In this document: positions 44,343 through 53,708 of the stretch, piece after piece
How positions within the stretch are numbered: the first letter of the stretch is position 1
How the letters are laid out: every line of letters begins with the position of its first letter
From: Geopsychrobacter electrodiphilus DSM 16401
Lineage (GTDB): Bacteria; Desulfobacterota; Desulfuromonadia; Desulfuromonadales; Geopsychrobacteraceae
Reading direction: 5' to 3'
NCBI RefSeq assembly: GCF_000384395.1
Contig: NZ_ARWE01000001.1
Span: 372,001 to 436,000, forward strand
DNA: 64,000 bases
Translations under genes and position numbers: made by a program
The notes under the pieces: generated by a model
Seen by the model: only the letters and a program-made list of their open reading frames with translations
What the model was told of the DNA's origin: nothing
The model's database searches: none

Positions 44343-45389
44343 TTGCAATCCGTGATTGATCTCGAAAAAGCATTGAAGCTTCGGCAACGCGGTGCGCTGT
44401 TTGTCGACGTGCGTTCGCCGGCCGAGTTTGCCGAGGCGACCATTCCCGGGGCGATCAATGTGCCGATTTTTGACAACGAGGAGAGGGCCGAGATCGGTAC
44501 GCTCTACAAGCAGACGGGGCGTAAGGATGCGCGGCGTCGCGGCATCGAAATTGTCTCGCCCAAGATTCCGCAGATTATGCAGCAGATAGAAACGGCGCGC
44601 GATCCGAATGCACCGCCGGTAGTCGTCTTCTGCTGGCGGGGAGGACAACGCTCGCTGGCGATTACGACCTTTCTCAGTCTGGCGGGGATACCAGCTCACC
44701 AGTTGGCAGGGGGGCATAAGGTCTTTCGGCGGCGGGTTATCGATTATTTTGAACAGACCGATTTCGGCCGGGTTCTGGTGGTTCGCGGCCTGACCGGGGT
44801 GGGGAAGACCCTGCTCCTCAAGCGCCTCGAAGCAGCAGCATATCCGGTGATCGATCTGGAAGGTCTGGCCAATCATCGTGGCAGCGCCTTTGGCGGCCTG
44901 GGACTGGGTGACCAGCCGGGGCAGGTCATGTTTGAAGCGCGGCTCTGGGAACGTCTGCAACAATGCCAAGGCGCCGGGTATCTGCTGACCGAAGGGGAGA
45001 GCCGGCACATTGGTCGACTGGTGGTGCCGCCCCGTTTTCACCTGGCGATGCAGCAGGAGGTCAGTCTGTGGGTCGATGCGTCCCTCGATTATCGGGTGCG
45101 AGTGATTCTCGAGGATTATCCTGCCCTGGATGATCTGACTGCGGCTTTCGAACCTCCGCTGAGGGCCTTAAAGGAACGGCTCGGAAAGCAGGCGGTTGAG
45201 GATCTGCTCGGGTTGCTTGCACAGAAAAAATGGGAGGAGCTGACCCGCCGCCTGATGGTCGACTACTACGACCCGCTCTACCTGCATACCTGTCCGCCAG
45301 CACGGGTGGAGATTCGGGTTGAGACCCTTGACGCCGGTGTCGAGGATCTTAAGCAGGCCATCCTGAGCGTTTTGGCCTCCAAGGCTTAG
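44343..45389 (+). CDS. mnmH: tRNA 2-selenouridine synthase
   Basis: Replaces sulfur by selenium in 5-methylaminomethyl-2-thiouridine at the wobble position of tRNA-Lys, -Glu and -Gln, using selenophosphate. 348 residues: an N-terminal rhodanese domain with the catalytic Cys in VVFCWRGGQRS (about 92-102), then a P-loop domain with VRGLTGVGKT (about 145-154). The start is TTG at 44343 with AAAGGATC upstream. Two substrate tRNAs, Lys(TTT) and Glu(TTC), are encoded 12 kb away. Implies a selenophosphate synthetase elsewhere in the genome. Confidence 0.92.
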   Translation: MQSVIDLEKALKLRQRGALFVDVRSPAEFAEATIPGAINVPIFDNEERAEIGTLYKQTGRKDARRRGIEIVSPKIPQIMQQIETARDPNAPPVVVFCWRGGQRSLAITTFLSLAGIPAHQLAGGHKVFRRRVIDYFEQTDFGRVLVVRGLTGVGKTLLLKRLEAAAYPVIDLEGLANHRGSAFGGLGLGDQPGQVMFEARLWERLQQCQGAGYLLTEGESRHIGRLVVPPRFHLAMQQEVSLWVDASLDYRVRVILEDYPALDDLTAAFEPPLRALKERLGKQAVEDLLGLLAQKKWEELTRRLMVDYYDPLYLHTCPPARVEIRVETLDAGVEDLKQAILSVLASKA

Positions 45390-45430
45390 CTTCTCTTGCG
45401 ATAGAAACCGCTGCAGGTTATTCTGCAGGG

Positions 45431-46735
45431 ATGAAAGTCGACCCCGCTCAAAGAACCATCTCTCCCTTGTTTGTCAGCGATTTTACGGTCGATGTGAACG
45501 CGCCCTTTGAGCGGCATCTGAATCGACTCGAGGTTGAAGTCGGCGGCGAAGATTATCGGGACCTCAAGCGGGTCGAACTGGTCGAACTGCCGGATTCAGC
45601 CTTTACCTCAATGGTCGAGCTGACCGAGCGTCTGCTGAACACCACCCAGAACACTTATAACCGGCAGCTGCTGATCGCGCTTCGGGCACGCGTTTACCTC
45701 GACAAGCTGCGCTACCATGTTTATTACCGACTGCCGCAGCGGACCATCCGTTTTGTGCCGAGTTGGCGCGAGCGCGTGCTGACGCGGGTCTTCGGCAGCC
45801 TCCCGCTTTACAGTAGCGACTGGATCGCCTGCCCGGCCCTGCTCGAAGGTTTCAGCAGCCGCTACCTGGCCGACGGCGCCGGGGGGAGCCTGTTGCTGCA
45901 GTCCGACAAGCCTGATCCCGAACTGCCGCTTTTGACCGTCAGTCATGGCCCTTACGATCCGCATACTCTGGAAGTGGCGCTCTATTTTTTGCGCGAAGGA
46001 CGCGCGCGCGGGGCAATCATCAATCTCGGTTTCTCCGGGCGCGAACCGCTTGCCGATCAGAACCTGCAAAAGCTCAAGGCCTGGGGGGTGCCGCTCAATC
46101 CCAGTAATATCGATGTCATCTACCCTTATGTTGACGCCGATGGCCGCCCGAACTGCTATAAGCAGGAAGAAGGGCTTTGCGCTTTTATCAGCCATTTTAC
46201 AGCGCCAACCCCGGTCTTGATTGTCGATGTCCACGGCTATGTCGGGACCAGCCCTGAGGATCGTCGGGTGATTGTCGGGCTCGGAGGCCTGCCGCCTTAT
46301 CCTGATCCGCATAAAATGGGTCTGCTGGAGCTTGATGGCGAACGGGTTCAGCTAACTCCCGACGGACGGCTCGGACAGGGGTTGCAGATGATTCGTGAAC
46401 TCTCACCCGAGATTGTGGTGCAGTTCTGTGCCGGGAGTCATCGGGGCTTCCATCTGGAGTTGCAGGATGATCTGAGTTTGCGCGGTCGTTTTTTCGATCC
46501 GCGACAGGAGGTTGAGAGTCTGCTCCGGGGGGAAGAACGCAACTACCTGAAGGCAGAGAATGTCCGTTGGCTGCCGAGTGCCGGAGCCAATGCGTTGCAG
46601 CGGATTCAGGCGTGCAATCTCCAGCGTTGCGCCGGTTGCATGCACGTCGAAATTCCGACCCTGATCCGCCAGCGTATGGCTTTGCGCATGAAGGAGTTGG
46701 CGATCACAGATTCGCTGACAAGTTCAGGGCTCTAA
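45431..46735 (+). CDS. Unidentified 434-residue protein, possible metal hydrolase
   Basis: No family recognised with confidence. Contains TVSHGPYDPHTLEVALY (about 168-184) and VLIVDVHGYVGTS (about 257-269); His and DxHG elements of this kind are metal ligands in N-formylglutamate amidohydrolase and zinc carboxypeptidase-like folds. Near the C-terminus, CNLQRCAGC (about 395-403) could bind a metal. No signal peptide or membrane segment, so cytoplasmic. It lies 42 bases after mnmH and may share its transcript; whether it has a selenium- or tRNA-related job is unknown. Confidence 0.6.
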   Translation: MKVDPAQRTISPLFVSDFTVDVNAPFERHLNRLEVEVGGEDYRDLKRVELVELPDSAFTSMVELTERLLNTTQNTYNRQLLIALRARVYLDKLRYHVYYRLPQRTIRFVPSWRERVLTRVFGSLPLYSSDWIACPALLEGFSSRYLADGAGGSLLLQSDKPDPELPLLTVSHGPYDPHTLEVALYFLREGRARGAIINLGFSGREPLADQNLQKLKAWGVPLNPSNIDVIYPYVDADGRPNCYKQEEGLCAFISHFTAPTPVLIVDVHGYVGTSPEDRRVIVGLGGLPPYPDPHKMGLLELDGERVQLTPDGRLGQGLQMIRELSPEIVVQFCAGSHRGFHLELQDDLSLRGRFFDPRQEVESLLRGEERNYLKAENVRWLPSAGANALQRIQACNLQRCAGCMHVEIPTLIRQRMALRMKELAITDSLTSSGL

Positions 46736-46740
46736 GATCG

Positions 46741-46817
46741 GTGAGGAGTGAGGAGTGAGGAGTGAGGAGTGGCACCAAAATTTCTCGGGATCTTTCTCCT
46801 CACTCCTCACTCCCCAC
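46741..46817 (+). repeat. Heptamer tandem repeat with inverted counterpart
   Basis: Four head-to-tail GTGAGGA units (46741-46768), a 27-base spacer, then the inverted complement CTCCTCACTCCTCAC (46796-46817). It can fold into one long hairpin and lies between two convergent genes, so it may terminate both. Confidence 0.7.
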
Positions 46818-46823
46818 TGGTTT

Positions 46824-47654
46824 TCAGAGCGGTCGCTGATTGTTCATCTCTTTGTAGGTGCCGGTGAAGGGGGCGAGGCGGATCTTGATCCCTTCGACAA
46901 AACTATTATCTTTAATCTTTAGCTCGAGAGCCGATTCTCCACCATACTTACCGTAAGGTTCGCCTTTGTGTGGCATATCCCAGGCTTTAATGCGTGCTGC
47001 CAGAAAGTAGCTGCCACCCTTTGGCAGGTAAAGGGTGAACTCACCTTTCTGGTTGGAGAGGGTCGAGGCGTAATCAGGCAGACGTTGCAGATTGTTGTCG
47101 ACGTAGGCGATGGCAAAGCCGCCAGGGAGAGGATTCCCCTGCTCGTCGAGAAGTACTCCGCGGATGCCTGTATCGGTCTTGGTGTCTGACAGGTTTTTTT
47201 TGAAAAACATCGGAGCTCTCATCTGGAGCATCTCCAGGTCCACCTGAGTCAGTTTGCCGCTGGCGACTTGTGCCAGAATCCGTTGATGGTCCGAATAGTA
47301 GTCCCCCGTAGTAATCGGGCCGTTGGCCAGGCCGCTCAGGCGTTTGCGGGCGACGACATAGTAATTGCCTGGTGGCAGCTCCATGAGGTAACGTCCTGCC
47401 GCATCGGTCGGGGCGGAGAGAAACTGAGAGGGACCGAGCAGGTTTGAAATGGTATTGGGGTAGATGTTGACGTAGGCGCCGGCCATAGGAGAGGTGTCTG
47501 CTTTGAGCCGGACCTGACCGCTGATCCCGGTTTGACCCTGTCCATCGATCATCCGGGAGATGACCTGGTCTCCTCCGGGTGTGGTGGAGATGGTCGTCGT
47601 ACAGGCGGGAAGCAAGGTTAGACAAGTCAGGCAGCAGCAGAGTGCAAGGCGCAT
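46824..47654 (-). CDS. Lipoprotein with carboxypeptidase-regulatory-like domains
   Basis: 276 residues. Signal peptide with lipobox LLPAC (Cys at about 18). Two beta-sandwich repeats: GISGQVRLKADTSPMAGAYV (about 44-63) and TGIRGVLLDEQGNPLPGGFA (about 162-181), each followed by a GxFTLYLPKGGSYFL-like strand, typical of the CarboxypepD_reg-like/transthyretin fold. GGGAGATTT precedes ATG 47654; the frame is open far upstream but unlike any protein. Probably anchored in the outer membrane. Function unknown. Confidence 0.75.
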   Translation of the reverse strand: MRLALCCCLTCLTLLPACTTTISTTPGGDQVISRMIDGQGQTGISGQVRLKADTSPMAGAYVNIYPNTISNLLGPSQFLSAPTDAAGRYLMELPPGNYYVVARKRLSGLANGPITTGDYYSDHQRILAQVASGKLTQVDLEMLQMRAPMFFKKNLSDTKTDTGIRGVLLDEQGNPLPGGFAIAYVDNNLQRLPDYASTLSNQKGEFTLYLPKGGSYFLAARIKAWDMPHKGEPYGKYGGESALELKIKDNSFVEGIKIRLAPFTGTYKEMNNQRPL

Positions 47655-47858
47655 AGGTAAATCTCCCGGAGCAAAGCAAAGAGCAGGACAGCAAGAATGA
47701 AGTGAAGCCAATTGTAGCCGGGACGGAGCATTTGTCAAAGCCAGGTCAGGGCAATGCCCCCCGGGCGTGTTAAGCTTCAGGGCAAGTGTTTTTGATTGTG
47801 GCTTTTCCGGGAGTTTTGGTGCCCGGGTCATCATTTTAACCGTATCAAGGGGGTCCTT

Positions 47859-49358
47859 GTGACTAAAATTTCGATTAAGGCAGGCCATCCACTGAAGCAG
47901 AAGACGGCATGTCTGGTGCTTCCTGTCTATGAAGGTAAATTGAAAAAACCGCTCTTCTCTGAGCTTGACGCGTCTCTTTATGGGCGCCTGCAAAAAATTT
48001 TCCGCAGCCGGGAATTTAGTGGGAAAGCTGGCGAGGTGCTGCTGCTCCATGCTGTGGAAGGGCTGGCTTGTGAGCGCTTTCTGCTGGTTGGGCTGGGTCC
48101 AAAGAAAACCGCCAATGGCACCGCTCTGCGTAACTTTGGCAGTCTGGTGACGACCTATCTGGCCGAGCGGAGTATCGGCCGTTGCCTGATTGACACCAGC
48201 GGTTTTCAACTGGCCAGGGGCAGCGAGATGTCGGGGTTGAGCGCGCTCAGCGAAGGGGTGTTGCTGGCGGGATACAGCTTCGATGATTATCGTGAAAAAG
48301 TGGCCGACGCCATTTCCCCTCTGCAGGGCGTGACGCTGTTGATCGGGACGTCACGGGACAAAATTGCCGCTGAAACCGCGGTGAGTGATGCGCTGGTGGT
48401 GTGTCGCGGAATCTGTTGCGCCCGTGATCTGGTGAATCAGCCGGGGAACACGAAGTCACCGCTGTTTCTCGCCGAAGCGGCACAGAAAATTGCCCGGGAG
48501 CAGGGGCTGAAGTGCACCCTGCTGGATAAGGTTGAACTCGAAAAACAGGGGTTCGGTGCTCTGCTCGGTGTTGCCCAGGGGAGTTTGCGGGACCCCTATT
48601 TGATTGTCCTTGAATATCATGGCGGGACCAAGGATGAGCGGCCGGTCGCGCTGGTCGGCAAGGGGGTGGTGTTCGACGCCGGGGGGATTTCGCTGAAGCC
48701 GTCCGACAAGATGGATGAGATGAAGATGGATATGGCCGGTGGCGCGGCGGTGCTCGGGGCGATCCAGGCCGTAGCTGAACTGAAGCTGCCGGTCAACCTG
48801 GTGGCGGTCGTCCCGGCGGTGGAAAATTTACCTTCTGGCTCCGCCTATCGTCCCGGCGATATTCTGAGATCTCTGTCGGGTAAAACCATTGAAGTCATGA
48901 ACACTGATGCCGAGGGCCGCCTGATTCTGGCTGACGCCCTGACCTGGGTGGGAAAATTCAATCCGCGGGTGGTGATCGATCTGGCGACCCTGACCGGAGC
49001 CTGTATCGTTGCGCTGGGGCATCATGCCAGCGCGGTGCTCGGCAATCACGAGGGCCTGATCCGTGAATTGATCAAGGCCGGCGAGCGCTGCGGGGATCGA
49101 CTCTGGCAACTGCCGCTCTGGGATGAGTACAATGCGCAGATTAAGGGCGACTTCGGTGATATCAAGAATACCGGCGGACGGCCCGCAGGCACGATTACCG
49201 CCGCGGCTTTTCTTAAGCAGTTCGCCGAAAAATACACTTGGGCACACCTCGATATTGCCGGGACCGCCTGGAGTGACAAAGGCAGTCCGGGTGAGCCCAA
49301 AGGCGGCACCGGGGTCGGGGTGCGGGTGTTGGTCGAGTATCTGCGCGGGCAGTGCTGA
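47859..49358 (+). CDS. pepA: Leucyl aminopeptidase
   Basis: M17 zinc/manganese aminopeptidase releasing N-terminal residues; a homohexamer in the cytoplasm. 499 residues, normal length. Metal/active-site regions: VGKGVVFDAGGISLKPS (about 263-279), DKMDEMKMDMAGG (about 280-292) and the family signature NTDAEGRL (about 348-355). The start is GTG at 47859 with AAGGGGG upstream; an in-frame ATG at 47796 is too far from a ribosome site. E. coli PepA also binds DNA; that is not testable here. Confidence 0.95.
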   Translation: MTKISIKAGHPLKQKTACLVLPVYEGKLKKPLFSELDASLYGRLQKIFRSREFSGKAGEVLLLHAVEGLACERFLLVGLGPKKTANGTALRNFGSLVTTYLAERSIGRCLIDTSGFQLARGSEMSGLSALSEGVLLAGYSFDDYREKVADAISPLQGVTLLIGTSRDKIAAETAVSDALVVCRGICCARDLVNQPGNTKSPLFLAEAAQKIAREQGLKCTLLDKVELEKQGFGALLGVAQGSLRDPYLIVLEYHGGTKDERPVALVGKGVVFDAGGISLKPSDKMDEMKMDMAGGAAVLGAIQAVAELKLPVNLVAVVPAVENLPSGSAYRPGDILRSLSGKTIEVMNTDAEGRLILADALTWVGKFNPRVVIDLATLTGACIVALGHHASAVLGNHEGLIRELIKAGERCGDRLWQLPLWDEYNAQIKGDFGDIKNTGGRPAGTITAAAFLKQFAEKYTWAHLDIAGTAWSDKGSPGEPKGGTGVGVRVLVEYLRGQC

Positions 49359-49370
49359 GGCGGATGAAAA

Positions 49371-49482
49371 GCACCCACCTGCGGCGTTCCCCTTGCCTTT
49401 ATCGCTGCGACCTCGCTTGCGCTACGCCTCGCTCTGCAGGCTGCGGGCGCCTTGCATCTGGGCATTTTTGACCCGCCTCTAA
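49371..49482 (+). repeat. Dispersed GC-rich intergenic repeat, copy 2
   Basis: Block-wise similar to 3131-3250 (CACCTGCGGCGTT, GCGACCTCGCTTGCGCTA, GGGCGCCTTGCA). Starts 12 bases after the pepA stop. Confidence 0.4.
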
Positions 49483-49497
49483 TTTACCACCGACCAG

Positions 49498-49543
49498 AAC
49501 GTGATCAGGCCCGGACTTCTTCAAGTCCGGGCCTGATCACGTT
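49498..49543. terminator. 21-bp perfect hairpin between pepA and ilvN
   Basis: AACGTGATCAGGCCCGGACTT pairs perfectly with its reverse complement around a CTTC loop. Positioned between two convergent genes. The tails are not T-rich, so it may not be a classical intrinsic terminator. Confidence 0.6.
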
Positions 49544-49565
49544 TATATGCTAAAACTTTTTCGGT

Positions 49566-50036
49566 TTACTTCTCCAGTGCCGCGACCCCGGTGCGTGAAA
49601 TCTCGACGATATGTTCTTCACCGAGTTGGGTGACGAAGGCGTCGATACGACGGGTTGCCCCGGCAATCTGGATAATATAGGTGTCATGATTCTTGTGGTC
49701 GAGAATCTCGAAGTTGTACTCCGCTTTAAGCGCGTCTAAGGCTTCGGCATCGATTTCGAGTTTAATGATCGCCGCTTCGCGCCAGTAGCTGTGGTCGGTG
49801 TCAAGTTCCTTGGCCGAAATCACTTCGGTGAATTTTTCGAGCTGATGGATCACCTGGCTGACCTTGGCTTCATCATCTTCGCGCAGGGTAATCGTCATGC
49901 GACTGATCCCCGGTTTGCGCGATTTGCACACCGTCAGGGTGTCGACGTTGTACATTTTTTTGCGGATCAGCATCGAGACCTTCTGCAGTACGCCGGGGCG
50001 GTCGAGCAGGTAGGCGAGAATCGCGCGTCTTTTCAT
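49566..50036 (-). CDS. ilvN: Acetolactate synthase small (regulatory) subunit
   Basis: 156-residue regulatory partner of IlvB; binds valine for feedback control. N-terminal ACT domain (RAILAYLLDRPGVLQKV, residues about 3-19) and a C-terminal extension to about 156, the IlvH-type length. The ATG overlaps the ilvB stop by 4 bases (translational coupling). Confidence 0.93.
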   Translation of the reverse strand: MKRRAILAYLLDRPGVLQKVSMLIRKKMYNVDTLTVCKSRKPGISRMTITLREDDEAKVSQVIHQLEKFTEVISAKELDTDHSYWREAAIIKLEIDAEALDALKAEYNFEILDHKNHDTYIIQIAGATRRIDAFVTQLGEEHIVEISRTGVAALEK

Positions 50037-51784
50037 TTTTTGCCCCCTTTCTTCTGCAGCTCAGGTCGCTTGACGATCATGTCGTCAAAGCCACCACCGG
50101 CCGGAATCATCGGCAGAATCACTTCAGATGGATCACAGACGAATTCGATGATGATCGCGCCCTTAAGGTCGATCGCTTCCTGTAACGCGGGGACAATCTG
50201 ATCGAGGGTTTCGACCTTACGGTAAGGGATACCGTAAGCGGCTGCGATCAGGCCGTAGTCCGGGCTCAGCATCGGCGTGCCGGCGTAGCGCCCGTCAAAG
50301 AAGAGCGTTTGCCACTGGCGGACCATGCCGAGATAGCCGTTGTTGAAAATTAGAATCTTAATGTCAATTTTGTGCTCCATGACGGTGCCGAGTTCCTGCA
50401 TGTTCATCTGGAACCCGCCGTCGCCGCTGATCGACCAGACCCGCTCATCGGGCCGCACCAGCTTGACCCCGATTGCCATCGGCAGGGAGGCGCCCATGGT
50501 CCCGGCACCACCCGACGCAAACCAGCTGTTGGGGGTTTGATAGTTGTAGAAGCGTGCCGACATCATCTGATGCTGGCCGACGTCGGGGACCAAAATATCG
50601 CGCCCGGCCGTCAGGTCTGAAAGCTGACTGACGATGGTCTTCATAAGCAGTTTGCCATCGCTCCCCACGCCGGTAGCAATCTCTTCGCGCAGATCTTCGG
50701 CCATCACCTGCCGGAACTCGTCGATGCGGGCATGCCAGCGACGGCGCGGCTTGGCAGTCAGCATCGGGTCGTCGACCAGCACGTGCAGGGTGCGGTAGAC
50801 ATCGGCGTTGATGGCGACGCTGGTTTTGACGTTTTTATCGATTTCGGATGGATCAATTTCGACGTGGATGACATCGGCATTTTGCGCATATTCATTCAGC
50901 TTGCCGGTGACCCGATCATCAAAACGCATGCCGAAGGAGATCAGCAGGTCGGCTTCTTTGATGGCGCGGTTGGCTTCGACGGTGCCATGCATCCCCATCA
51001 TGCCGAGGCTTAAGGGGTGATCGGCCGGCATCGCAGAGATGCCATGAAAGGTGAAGGCGACCGGAATTTTGGTTTTTTCGGCAAAGGCCTGCAAGAGCTT
51101 GCCCGCGTTGCTGCCGATGACGCCGTGGCCACAGAAGATGACCGGACGCTCGCTACGATTGATCAGTTCAATCGCCCTTTTCATCGGTTCCCGCGCCGGA
51201 GTCGGATGATAGAAGAAGCCGGGGAGGTTGGGCCGATAATTTTCAAACGAAAACTTGTAGTCCTTGCCGACCTTCTGGTTTTGAATGTCTTTGGGGATGT
51301 CCAGTAATACCGGTCCAGGCCGACCGGTGGTTGCAACGTAGAAGGCTTCGTGGACGGTCTGCTCGATCTCATCGGCGACCAGCGGCATATAGGTCTGCTT
51401 GCAGATCGGCATCATCACTCCGATCACATCACTCTCCTGAAAGGCATCGGTAGCGATCACTCCGGTGGCGACCTGACCGCTGATTGCGATCAGCGGGATC
51501 GAATCCATGTGGGCATCGGCTATACCGGTGGTCAGATTCATCGCCCCAGGTCCGGAGGTCGCCATGCAGACTCCGACCTGTGGATTGTTGGTCGAGAGCG
51601 AGGCGCGTGAGACCCCCTGCGCCATAAATGTGGCCCCCTGTTCATGTCGCGACATGACAAACTTGAAAGTGCCCAGTTTATCCATGCTGTCGAATATCGG
51701 CATGATTGCTCCGCCGGTATAACCAAAAATGTGACGCACCCCCCGTTGTTGAAGGGCCCGCAACAGCAGTTCCTTGCCAGTCAT
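50033..51784 (-). CDS. ilvB: Acetolactate synthase large (catalytic) subunit
   Basis: Thiamine-diphosphate enzyme condensing pyruvate to acetolactate (or with 2-oxobutyrate to acetohydroxybutyrate), first step of branched-chain amino acid synthesis. 583 residues from ATG 51784 (AGAGG upstream), with the catalytic Glu in RHEQGATFMA (about 45-54), the FAD/central domain and the ThDP motif GDGGFQMNMQEL (about 435). Operon with ilvN. TTGTTC-N17-TAAAGT upstream on the minus strand is a plausible promoter. Confidence 0.95.
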   Translation of the reverse strand: MTGKELLLRALQQRGVRHIFGYTGGAIMPIFDSMDKLGTFKFVMSRHEQGATFMAQGVSRASLSTNNPQVGVCMATSGPGAMNLTTGIADAHMDSIPLIAISGQVATGVIATDAFQESDVIGVMMPICKQTYMPLVADEIEQTVHEAFYVATTGRPGPVLLDIPKDIQNQKVGKDYKFSFENYRPNLPGFFYHPTPAREPMKRAIELINRSERPVIFCGHGVIGSNAGKLLQAFAEKTKIPVAFTFHGISAMPADHPLSLGMMGMHGTVEANRAIKEADLLISFGMRFDDRVTGKLNEYAQNADVIHVEIDPSEIDKNVKTSVAINADVYRTLHVLVDDPMLTAKPRRRWHARIDEFRQVMAEDLREEIATGVGSDGKLLMKTIVSQLSDLTAGRDILVPDVGQHQMMSARFYNYQTPNSWFASGGAGTMGASLPMAIGVKLVRPDERVWSISGDGGFQMNMQELGTVMEHKIDIKILIFNNGYLGMVRQWQTLFFDGRYAGTPMLSPDYGLIAAAYGIPYRKVETLDQIVPALQEAIDLKGAIIIEFVCDPSEVILPMIPAGGGFDDMIVKRPELQKKGGKK

Positions 51785-51972
51785 CTCAGCCTCTTTGTTC
51801 TTTCGCAAATGGATTGATAAGGTATCGGAATTTCTCCGAATAGAATGCTTACTTTATCGCTCTTAATTCATTAGAACAATGGTTTCGTGTGAAAAATATG
51901 AAAAAAGTGGAAATCAGACGCCCTTGCGGCATTTCGGCAGGCTTTCCGAGGTTTTCTGTGCGTCGGCTCAAC

Positions 51973-52001
51973 TTGACATCATTCAACGCTGTTGTTAGAT
52001 T
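51973..52001 (+). promoter_or_regulatory. Promoter of serA
   Basis: Perfect TTGACA at 51973-51978, 17-bp spacer, TAGATT at 51996-52001; start of transcription expected near 52008. Confidence 0.8.
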
Positions 52002-52052
52002 GCGAGCTTCGGTCAAATGGCCGTTTTTCCAGTTTTGGCGGGAGTTTACGCA

Positions 52053-53663
52053 GTGAAAATTCTGGTTGCAGATCGACTGTCTCAGGCCGGGCTTGATATC
52101 TTCAGCGCGGCGGAAGGGGTGACTCTTGACTATCAGCCGGAGTTGAGCGAGCAGGCTTTGCTCTGTGCGGTGGCGGATGCCGATGCCCTGGTGGTTCGTA
52201 GCGGAACCCATTTGACAGCTGAAGTCTTTGAAAAAGCCAAATGTCTACGGGTGGTTGGACGGGCGGGTATTGGCGCCGAGAATGTCGACCTGGACGCGGC
52301 CAACCGGCGTGGCGTCGTGGTGATGAACACCCCCTTCGGCAGCAGCATTACCAGTGCTGAACATACCATCGCCATGCTGATGGCGCTGGCGCGACATATC
52401 CCGCAGGCCTGTGCCGCCCTGCGTGCCGGAAAATGGCAGAAGGACAGCCATCTGGGTGTCGAACTGTCGGGGAAAATGTTCGGGGTGATCGGCGCTGGCA
52501 AGATTGGTCGGTTGGTCATTGAACGGGCGCTGGGGCTCAAAATGCAGGTCCTGGTCTGTGACCCCTATCTGACAACCGAAGCGATTCAGCAGTTGGGTGG
52601 AGAGCAGGTCGAACTGCTTGATCTGTTGCGGCGCGCCGATTTTATCTCACTGCACGTTCCTCTCAATCAGGAGACTCGCGGGTTTTTAAATGCCGAACTG
52701 CTGGCGCAGACCAAGCCCGGCTGCCGGATTATCAACTGCGCTCAAGGTGGCCTGATTGATGAGGAAGCCCTGGTCGCGGCCCTGAAGAGCGGGCAGATCG
52801 TCGGCGCGGCGCTCGACGTTTTTGCCAAGGAACCGCCGTCGGCGGATCACCCCCTCCTGCAGTTTGACCAGGTTATCGCGACACCTCATCTGCGTGCCGC
52901 CAGCGCCGATGCCCAGATCAATATCGCTGTCCAGATTGCCAGACAGATTCTCGATTTTTTGCAGCGCGACCTGATCACCAATGCCTTGAATGTTCCCTCG
53001 GTGAATGCCAGTCTGTTAAAAAAAATGCGGCCCAGTTTTGAGCTGGCCGAACGGATGGGACTGTTTATGGCCCAGTATCGCAGTGGTCATTTTAAACAGG
53101 TTTCGCTTGAATATACCGGCACCATGACCACGCATCCGTTGGAACTGCTGACGGCTACCTTTTTGAAAGGACTGCTGCGCCCGGTTTTGGGAGAACAGGT
53201 CAACGATGTCAATGCTTCGCTTCTGGCCCGGGAAAATGGGATCCGGGTCAGCGAAACGCGGGTCTATTCTGCAGCGGAATTTGCCAGTTCGATCCAAGTT
53301 CGTATTGACAGTGACCAGGAGAGCCACAGTCTCAGCGGTGCGCTGTTCGGCGAGAAGGATTATCGCCTGGTCCGGATCGATGACTACATGGTCGAGGCGA
53401 TCCCAGAGGGTCATCTGCTGGTAGTGCATAATGAAGATCGCCCCGGCGTCATTGCGCAGGTCAGTGGTATTCTGGCTTCTGCCGGGGTGAATATCTCCAT
53501 GTTTAATCTTTCCCGGCGGCGGATCGAGGGGACTGCGGTCGCTTTGATCGGCGTCGATACGCCGGTAAGCCCTGACGTTTTACACCAGATTGATGAGGCC
53601 GAAGGCGTTCTGTTCGTGCGCCCGATTCACCTTCCGCTGGCGACCGATTGGGATAGCCTTTAA
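52053..53663 (+). CDS. serA: D-3-phosphoglycerate dehydrogenase
   Basis: First step of serine synthesis. 536 residues, the long form: substrate-binding domain, NAD domain with GAGKIGRLVIERA (about 148-160), catalytic Arg/Glu/His loop (LRAASADAQ about 285-293), intermediate allosteric domain, and a C-terminal ACT domain (VVHNEDRPGVIAQVSGIL, about 458-475) for serine feedback. The start is GTG at 52053 (MKILVADRL), with GGGAG 9 bases upstream; the longer open frame is rejected. Monocistronic behind a strong promoter. Confidence 0.95.
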   Translation: MKILVADRLSQAGLDIFSAAEGVTLDYQPELSEQALLCAVADADALVVRSGTHLTAEVFEKAKCLRVVGRAGIGAENVDLDAANRRGVVVMNTPFGSSITSAEHTIAMLMALARHIPQACAALRAGKWQKDSHLGVELSGKMFGVIGAGKIGRLVIERALGLKMQVLVCDPYLTTEAIQQLGGEQVELLDLLRRADFISLHVPLNQETRGFLNAELLAQTKPGCRIINCAQGGLIDEEALVAALKSGQIVGAALDVFAKEPPSADHPLLQFDQVIATPHLRAASADAQINIAVQIARQILDFLQRDLITNALNVPSVNASLLKKMRPSFELAERMGLFMAQYRSGHFKQVSLEYTGTMTTHPLELLTATFLKGLLRPVLGEQVNDVNASLLARENGIRVSETRVYSAAEFASSIQVRIDSDQESHSLSGALFGEKDYRLVRIDDYMVEAIPEGHLLVVHNEDRPGVIAQVSGILASAGVNISMFNLSRRRIEGTAVALIGVDTPVSPDVLHQIDEAEGVLFVRPIHLPLATDWDSL

Positions 53664-53708
53664 CGCTCGACTTTTTACCGCGGTTGCGGTTGATGCTAAT
53701 GGAAAATT

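Noticed and set aside
46741-46817. CRISPR-like repeats
   Set aside because: Units are 7 bases without spacers; no cas genes in the window. No CRISPR array was seen anywhere.
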